36,120 bases of DNA, from contig JAUYTV010000036.1 of NCBI GenBank assembly GCA_030694985.1, positions 1-36,120 of the forward strand, read 5' to 3'. Every line of letters starts with the position of its first letter. Position 1 is the first letter of the stretch. The notes beneath the pieces are model-generated. The model was not told the DNA's origin. It worked only from the letters and a program-made list of their open reading frames with translations, and did not search any database. This stretch comes from Methanoregula sp. GTDB taxonomy: Archaea; Halobacteriota; Methanomicrobia; Methanomicrobiales; Methanospirillaceae. Shown here one piece after another: positions 34,201 to 36,120 of the stretch. A program made the position numbers and the translations under genes.

Positions 34201-34527
34201 ATGGATTCTGAACCCTCAACAGTCCACGTTTACATTTCTGCGATTGGAGGTAAGTGGAAACCGGAGATTCTCTGGTATCTTAAGGATGGTCCGCTTCGGT
34301 TTGGGGAGCTCCGGCGAAGCGTTTTGGGAATTACCCAGGTCACGCTGACGAAAAATCTCCGTGAACTTGAATCTGACGGAATAATAATACGTACAGTGTA
34401 TCCTGAAATTCCTCCTCGGGTTGACTACCGTTTAACAGAGTTCGGAACATCCGTTTTTCCGGTTCTTGATGCAATCTCTTCCTGGGGACGAAAATATCAG
34501 AAAATGAAAAAAGGACACTCTTTGTAA
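34201..34527 (+). CDS. HxlR-family winged-helix transcriptional regulator
   Basis: 108 aa. The HxlR fold is complete: GGKWKPEILWYLKDGPLRFGEL (in part), then LRRSVLGITQVTLTKNLRELESDGIIIR as the recognition helix region, and the wing PPRVDYRLTEFG. HxlR proteins are dimeric and often respond to aldehydes, quinones or disulfide stress. This one has no cysteine, so thiol sensing seems unlikely. It is divergent from the ferredoxin-nitroreductase gene, with a perfect TAGTACA/TGTACTA inverted repeat in the shared spacer. I infer that it represses itself and the nitroreductase gene. Confidence 0.93.
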   Translation: MDSEPSTVHVYISAIGGKWKPEILWYLKDGPLRFGELRRSVLGITQVTLTKNLRELESDGIIIRTVYPEIPPRVDYRLTEFGTSVFPVLDAISSWGRKYQKMKKGHSL

Positions 34528-34532
34528 AACCC

Positions 34533-34624
34533 CGTATCACTCACACTCCCAAAAACTTCGGTACATACACATTCCGGTGCCCGTTCCTGTTCCGGGCAAT
34601 TGTCAAACGGCATGCGATGACCGG
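34533..34624 (+). repeat. Dispersed repeat family A, copy 10 (right part lost)
   Basis: Left part and core are present (CACTCCCAAAAACTTCGG, TTGTCAAACGGCATGCGATG, ACCGG). The unit stops where a decayed hsdS tail begins, so an insertion or deletion cut it. Confidence 0.75.
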
Positions 34625-34735
34625 CCCTCGGCTACCTCCCGCCCACTCCTTCAGCCGATCGCACAACGCCAATATGCGAGTAACAAAGGCGACAAAGAAA
34701 ATGCAGTGCGAAAGACGGGGAACCATTTTGCCGGA
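34618..34735 (-). pseudogene. Remnant of a second hsdS gene (C-terminal end)
   Basis: On the minus strand this reads VPRLSHCIFFVAFVTRILAL then CDRLKEWAG. It aligns with the C-terminal conserved part of the intact HsdS (PPLTEQHRIVAKVDALMAL then CDALESRLKERAG). At DNA level ATCGCACAACGCCA is shared exactly with the hsdS 3' end. The fragment is too short and changed to function. It lies just downstream of rhuM, a gene often found inside type I RM operons, so it marks a lost RM locus or a deletion scar. Confidence 0.6.
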
Positions 34736-34764
34736 GTCAGCAAAATTATGAAATATCCGATCAA

Positions 34765-35814
34765 TCACGGATTTTTTGGATTCTCGCGTACCTTTTGCTC
34801 AATCTTTTTTGAAATAGTATCAAAATCTGTATCTGAAAAAGTTATATCCTCAGCAAGCCGGAGGTGGGAAAATTTTTCATATTCTTCTACTGCGAGACGC
34901 TGTGCAACATCCATGGATACCTTACCGGAATCCTCAAGAATTTCCCGCTCATTGAACTTGAGGAAATTATCGAGTTTCTCTTTCCACTCGATCATGTGGA
35001 CGGGCTGTTTTCGTTCGGCTTGTAACTCTGCATAATCGAGATACATGGTGATGATGCGGTTGAGCTGACGGATCTCTGGTTCATCAAGGTAATTTTTCGC
35101 AACGGTGACATCCCTCTTTCTTACCTTTGCACCTTTCCAGTTCGTGAGCCCCATGTTCGGTCTGGATGCATCAGCCCGCTCTGCTATAATCTCTGCAGCT
35201 GTATGGCCGGTGATGGCCCAATGCAGCTTGTTCTGCACGGTCCTGAAAAATTCGAGCGTTGTTTCTGCCTGCGGATCGTAATCGATCGCGAGCGTATAAA
35301 TTTCCTTAATCTTCTCGTAGAACCGCTTTTCGGATGCCCGGATATCCCTTATGCGTTCGAGCAGTTCATCAAAGTAATCCGCACCGATGCTCTTTCCTTC
35401 CATGAGCCGCTCATCATCGAGTACGAAACCTTTGATGAGGTATTCACTCAACCGCTCGGTTGCCCACCTGCGGAACTGCGTGCCCCGGTGGGAACGGACG
35501 CGGTAGCCGATCGCGAGGATCATGTTGAGGTTGTAATATTCTATGGAACGCTGAACGCTTCGGGTCCCTTCTGTTTGAACTGTCAAGTATTCCTTGACAG
35601 TTGCAGTCTGTGAGTGTTCTCCTTCTGCCAGAATATTCCGGATATGGAGGCTGACATTCTGTTTGGTTATCTGGTAGAGTTCTGCGATGAGTGCCTGTGT
35701 GAGCCACACGGTCCCTTCTTCGAGCCGCACTTCAATCCGGCTGGTCCCGTTTTCGGACTGGTAAAAGAGGATCTGGGAGCGGGTCACCGGTTCCGGAACT
35801 TGGTTATTGCTCAA
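34765..35814 (-). CDS. rhuM: RhuM-family protein
   Basis: 349 aa. The sequence follows the RhuM family along its length: FYQSENGTSRIEVRLEEGTV (in part), WLTQALIAELYQITKQNVSLHI, YYNLNMILAIGYRVRSHRGTQFRRWA, and the C-terminal TNWKGAKVRKRDVTVAKNYL. RhuM was named after a Salmonella pathogenicity-island gene. Its N-terminal part resembles a phage-type DNA-binding domain, and it is frequent in type I RM operons; its function is not settled. The start is TTG at 35814 with GGTGGTGA about 5 nt upstream; no in-frame ATG nearby fits better. The neighbouring hsdS remnant suggests it once belonged to an RM operon. Confidence 0.92.
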   Translation of the reverse strand: MSNNQVPEPVTRSQILFYQSENGTSRIEVRLEEGTVWLTQALIAELYQITKQNVSLHIRNILAEGEHSQTATVKEYLTVQTEGTRSVQRSIEYYNLNMILAIGYRVRSHRGTQFRRWATERLSEYLIKGFVLDDERLMEGKSIGADYFDELLERIRDIRASEKRFYEKIKEIYTLAIDYDPQAETTLEFFRTVQNKLHWAITGHTAAEIIAERADASRPNMGLTNWKGAKVRKRDVTVAKNYLDEPEIRQLNRIITMYLDYAELQAERKQPVHMIEWKEKLDNFLKFNEREILEDSGKVSMDVAQRLAVEEYEKFSHLRLAEDITFSDTDFDTISKKIEQKVRENPKNP

Positions 35815-35838
35815 TAGTTCACCACCATCGCTACACCG

Positions 35839-35931
35839 TTTACTTAGTCATAACCGGATGTTTGGCCTTTTATAGTGTGTTACCGTGGGGTGAAAATGAC
35901 TGTGAACCATTTTGTTGGCGTTAACAAAATG
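35839..35931 (-). promoter_or_regulatory. Promoter/operator region of rhuM
   Basis: On the minus strand ACTATAAAAGG (about 35864-35874) is a TATA box. Upstream, CATTTTGTT (35908-35916) and AACAAAATG (35923-35931) form a perfect 9-bp inverted repeat with a 6-bp spacer, a likely regulator site. TTTACTTA (about 35839) also occurs twice upstream of the Fic gene. Confidence 0.5.
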
Positions 35932-36002
35932 ATTTAAAACCGGGTTTTGGAGGATTGTGGCCACGATAACAATTGATTAAATCTCCAAAATGAGTCCAAA
36001 CC

Positions 36003-36120
36003 CAACCCTACCTCCCGATCCCCAATCCAAACAGCTCCAAACAGGCCGGTTTTCTCCTGCCCAAAATCTCCGGAATCCCGTATAAAGCCCAGAATAGGAA
36101 CTTTTGAAAAAACACCCCCA
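36003..36120 (+). repeat. Dispersed repeat family B, copy 3, cut by the window edge
   Basis: Matches the first part of copies 1 and 2 from the CCCTACC..CCCGATCC block to GAAAAAACACCCCCA, the last bases of the window. The first ~45 bp of the family are missing or changed here. Confidence 0.85.

Overview
The window looks like chromosomal DNA of a methanogenic archaeon of the Methanomicrobiales, most like a Methanoregula relative. I infer this from the Methanoregula-style surface protein (IPT/TIG, PKD and PGF-pre-PGF-like domains), the hydrogenase maturase HypF, archaeal TATA boxes with very short or absent leaders, GTG/TTG starts and archaeal-type regulators. No rRNA, tRNA, CRISPR array or intact transposase gene is visible.

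Layout. 1-6241: the 3' part of a giant surface protein with about 14 IPT/TIG repeats and a PKD domain outside the cell, one membrane helix, and a cytoplasmic response-regulator receiver domain at its C-terminus. 6348-12663: housekeeping block with a small hypothetical gene, hypF, and a divergent run of two winged-helix proteins and a zinc-ribbon DEAD-box helicase. 12916-21822: a Fic protein convergent with a complete type I restriction-modification operon on the minus strand (hsdR, hsdM, an AlbA_2/Schlafen-like ATPase-type gene, hsdS). The hsdS leader is tandemly duplicated (243-bp period) and contains five perfect-length 11-bp repeats.

21823-36120: an accessory, repeat-rich region holding two toxin-antitoxin modules (HEPN/MNT with a 22-bp operator array; PIN/VapC with a short antitoxin), a KilA-N protein, a frameshifted DUF1016/YhcG-type PDDEXK nuclease gene, two lipoproteins (one of them a family II, DHH-type pyrophosphatase with a lipobox), RsgA, a GNAT acetyltransferase, a ferredoxin-nitroreductase with a divergent HxlR regulator, and RhuM next to a decayed hsdS tail. 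Type I RM, Fic, RhuM, KilA-N, DUF1016 and TA genes together read as a defence island.

Nearly every gap in the second half is filled by three dispersed repeat families. Family A (about 150-240 bp, ten recognisable copies and two fragments) is always in the same orientation. Family B is 271 bp, with two full copies and one running off the window. Family C is a roughly 104-bp nested palindrome whose outer arms differ between copies but stay complementary. The strongest leads for new biology are family C (compensatory base-pair changes), the membrane-anchored receiver-domain surface protein, and the predicted extracytoplasmic lipoprotein pyrophosphatase.
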